Below, one piece after another: positions 6,673 to 7,450 of a stretch of DNA of 7,450 nt. Location: positions 1 to 7,450 of the forward strand of contig CAJVYT010000206.1 of assembly GCA_913009765.1 (NCBI GenBank), given 5' to 3'. Position numbers and translations under genes: made by a program. The stretch is from an uncultured candidate division Zixibacteria bacterium (lineage in GTDB: Bacteria; Zixibacteria; MSB-5A5; GN15; FEB-12). The stretch's first letter is position 1. Every line of letters begins with the position of its first letter. The notes beneath the pieces are model-generated. The model saw only the letters and a program-made list of their open reading frames with translations, ran no database searches and was not told the DNA's origin.

Positions 6673-7361
6673 TGACAATAGTCTCCTTTGTACTTTCTCC
6701 TTCTTCTGTTGACAAATAGAGAACATAGATTCCAATCGGGAGTCTTTCATTTTTATCATCAAGACCGTCCCATACTGTTTGATTTGGAATATACTGTTTA
6801 TTGTCATAAAATAATTTAACAATATTCCCGCTCACATCGTACAACTTCAAAGTATACTTGTCAGAAAGTGGAACATCTAAACCTATAACAACATTATCTT
6901 CATACCCGTCTCCATCAGGAGAGATATATTTTGAACTCAGATTTATTTTTATAATGTTATCTATCTGAAATAAAATATTTTCATATCCGGGGGTTCCATT
7001 TGGTTCTGACGATCTCCCCCATTGGTATGAATCTGACTGTAAATCCCGACAAACCGTATAGTTCTCATCATATAACAAATTGTAGTTATACTTACCAGCA
7101 AGAATATGATAGTTATCTTGCAGCCTTATAATATCGCCATCATTATTTAAAGATGCCCAACTGTCGAGCTCTAATACAATTCCGTCGAACTGCAGATATT
7201 CATTAAGGAAATCAGCTTGAGATTTTGCTAAGACAACATATTGATTTGGTTCTATAAAAATCTGTTGTCTGCATATTTGATTCACCCTTAAAGCATCTCC
7301 TATAAGCCAATTTTGCAAATCAATCTGTTCGTTTGACCTATTATGAATTTCTATCCATTCC
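6662..7361 (-). CDS. Lamin-tail-domain secreted protein, 5' end missing
   Basis: C-terminal 232 or so residues of a probably secreted, multidomain protein. The genomic sequence ends at about 7361, where a sequencing adapter begins, so the true start lies beyond the assembly. The first part (about 7360-6977) is a lamin-tail domain: 'EWIEIHNRSNEQIDLQNWLI', then 'IEPNQYVVLAKS', 'SLNNDGDIIRLQD' and the closing 'SSEPNGTPGYEN'. The second part (about 6946-6662) is a FlgD-Ig/T9SS-type C-terminal module with 'SPDGDGYEDNVVI', 'YTLKLYDVSGNIVKLFYD', 'VWDGLDDKNERLPIGIYVL' and the end 'KETIVIAR'. Such tails occur on exported proteins of FCB bacteria. It is followed by the overlapping barrel gene, possibly its export or surface partner. 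The six-residue N-terminus given by a GTG at 7378 is adapter translation and should be discarded. Confidence 0.85.
6683..6687 (-). promoter_or_regulatory. Ribosome binding site of the barrel gene inside the lamin-tail gene
   Basis: AGGAG on the minus strand lies 10 bases before the TTG at 6672. Another in-frame TTG at 6678 is only 4 bases away and is too close. The site sits in the last codons of the lamin-tail gene, as expected for coupled translation. Confidence 0.4.
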
Positions 7362-7450
7362 AGATCGGAAGAGCACACGTCTGAACTCCAGTCACACTGA
7401 TATATCTCGTATGCCGTCTTCTGCTTGAAAAAAAAAAAATACCTATATAT
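7362..7450 (+). other. Illumina TruSeq-type adapter with index, poly-A and noise (artefact)
   Basis: From 7362 the sequence matches, as I recall it, the Illumina TruSeq indexed adapter: AGATCGGAAGAGCACACGTC at 7362-7381, continuing to the constant CAGTCAC that ends at 7395. Then comes the index ACTGATAT (7396-7403), the constant ATCTCGTATGCCG and on to CTGCTTG at 7427. A run of 12 A (7428-7439) and 11 AT-rich bases follow, typical of a read that ran past the end of a short insert. None of this is organismal DNA. The genomic sequence ends at 7361, or at 7362 if that A is native rather than the A-tail. Confidence 0.98.

Noticed and set aside
6673..6822. N-terminal extension of the barrel protein from ATG codons at 6822 or 6726
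   Set aside because: These starts lie in the conserved C-terminal module of the lamin-tail gene, put a long basic segment before the signal peptide, and lack the ribosome site seen near the TTG.
7420..7440. Poly-A tract resembling a terminator tail or an insertion poly-A
   Set aside because: It directly follows the end of the sequencing adapter and is the usual read-through artefact.

Overview
The window is an AT-rich (low-GC) bacterial fragment, most likely from a metagenome or draft assembly. It carries parts of two gene clusters around one isolated lipoprotein gene. The gene content points to a Gram-negative bacterium of the broad Fibrobacteres-Chlorobi-Bacteroidetes (FCB) group or one of its candidate phyla (for example Marinimicrobia, Cloacimonadota or Zixibacteria). 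The clues are a lamin-tail-domain protein with a C-terminal 'SPDGDG' FlgD/T9SS-like sorting or Ig-like module, a PorV/PorQ-like outer-membrane barrel, a large lipoprotein, and many genes without a clear Shine-Dalgarno sequence. The phylum cannot be fixed from this sequence alone.

Left part (1-2793, all on the minus strand, so read right to left): an RNase H-like protein with apparently lost catalytic residues, then holA (DNA polymerase III delta, clamp loader), an ECF-type RNA polymerase sigma factor whose ATG overlaps the holA stop by one base, and a membrane-anchored zinc-finger anti-sigma factor that runs off the left edge. Sigma and anti-sigma form the usual co-transcribed regulator pair.

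Middle (2794-4685): an AT-rich intergenic region of about 200 bp separates the leftward cluster from a plus-strand gene. That gene encodes a secreted lipoprotein of 562 residues built from three diverged tandem copies of one module. I do not recognise it as a named family.

Right part (4689-7361, minus strand): a lamin-tail-domain secreted protein (5' end missing), an outer-membrane barrel protein whose probable TTG start overlaps the stop of the preceding gene, and a deoxyguanosinetriphosphate triphosphohydrolase-like HD enzyme. The last gene ends only 3 bp from the end of the convergent lipoprotein gene.

The right end (7362-7450) is not genomic. It is an Illumina TruSeq-type adapter with its index, followed by poly-A and a few noise bases. 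The true sequence stops at about 7361, and the apparent N-terminus of the lamin-tail protein (Met-Cys-Ser-Ser-Asp-Leu) is an artefact translated from the adapter. I found no convincing novel defence, mobile or CRISPR system. The most notable observations are the adapter chimera, the degenerate RNase H fold and the triplicated lipoprotein.
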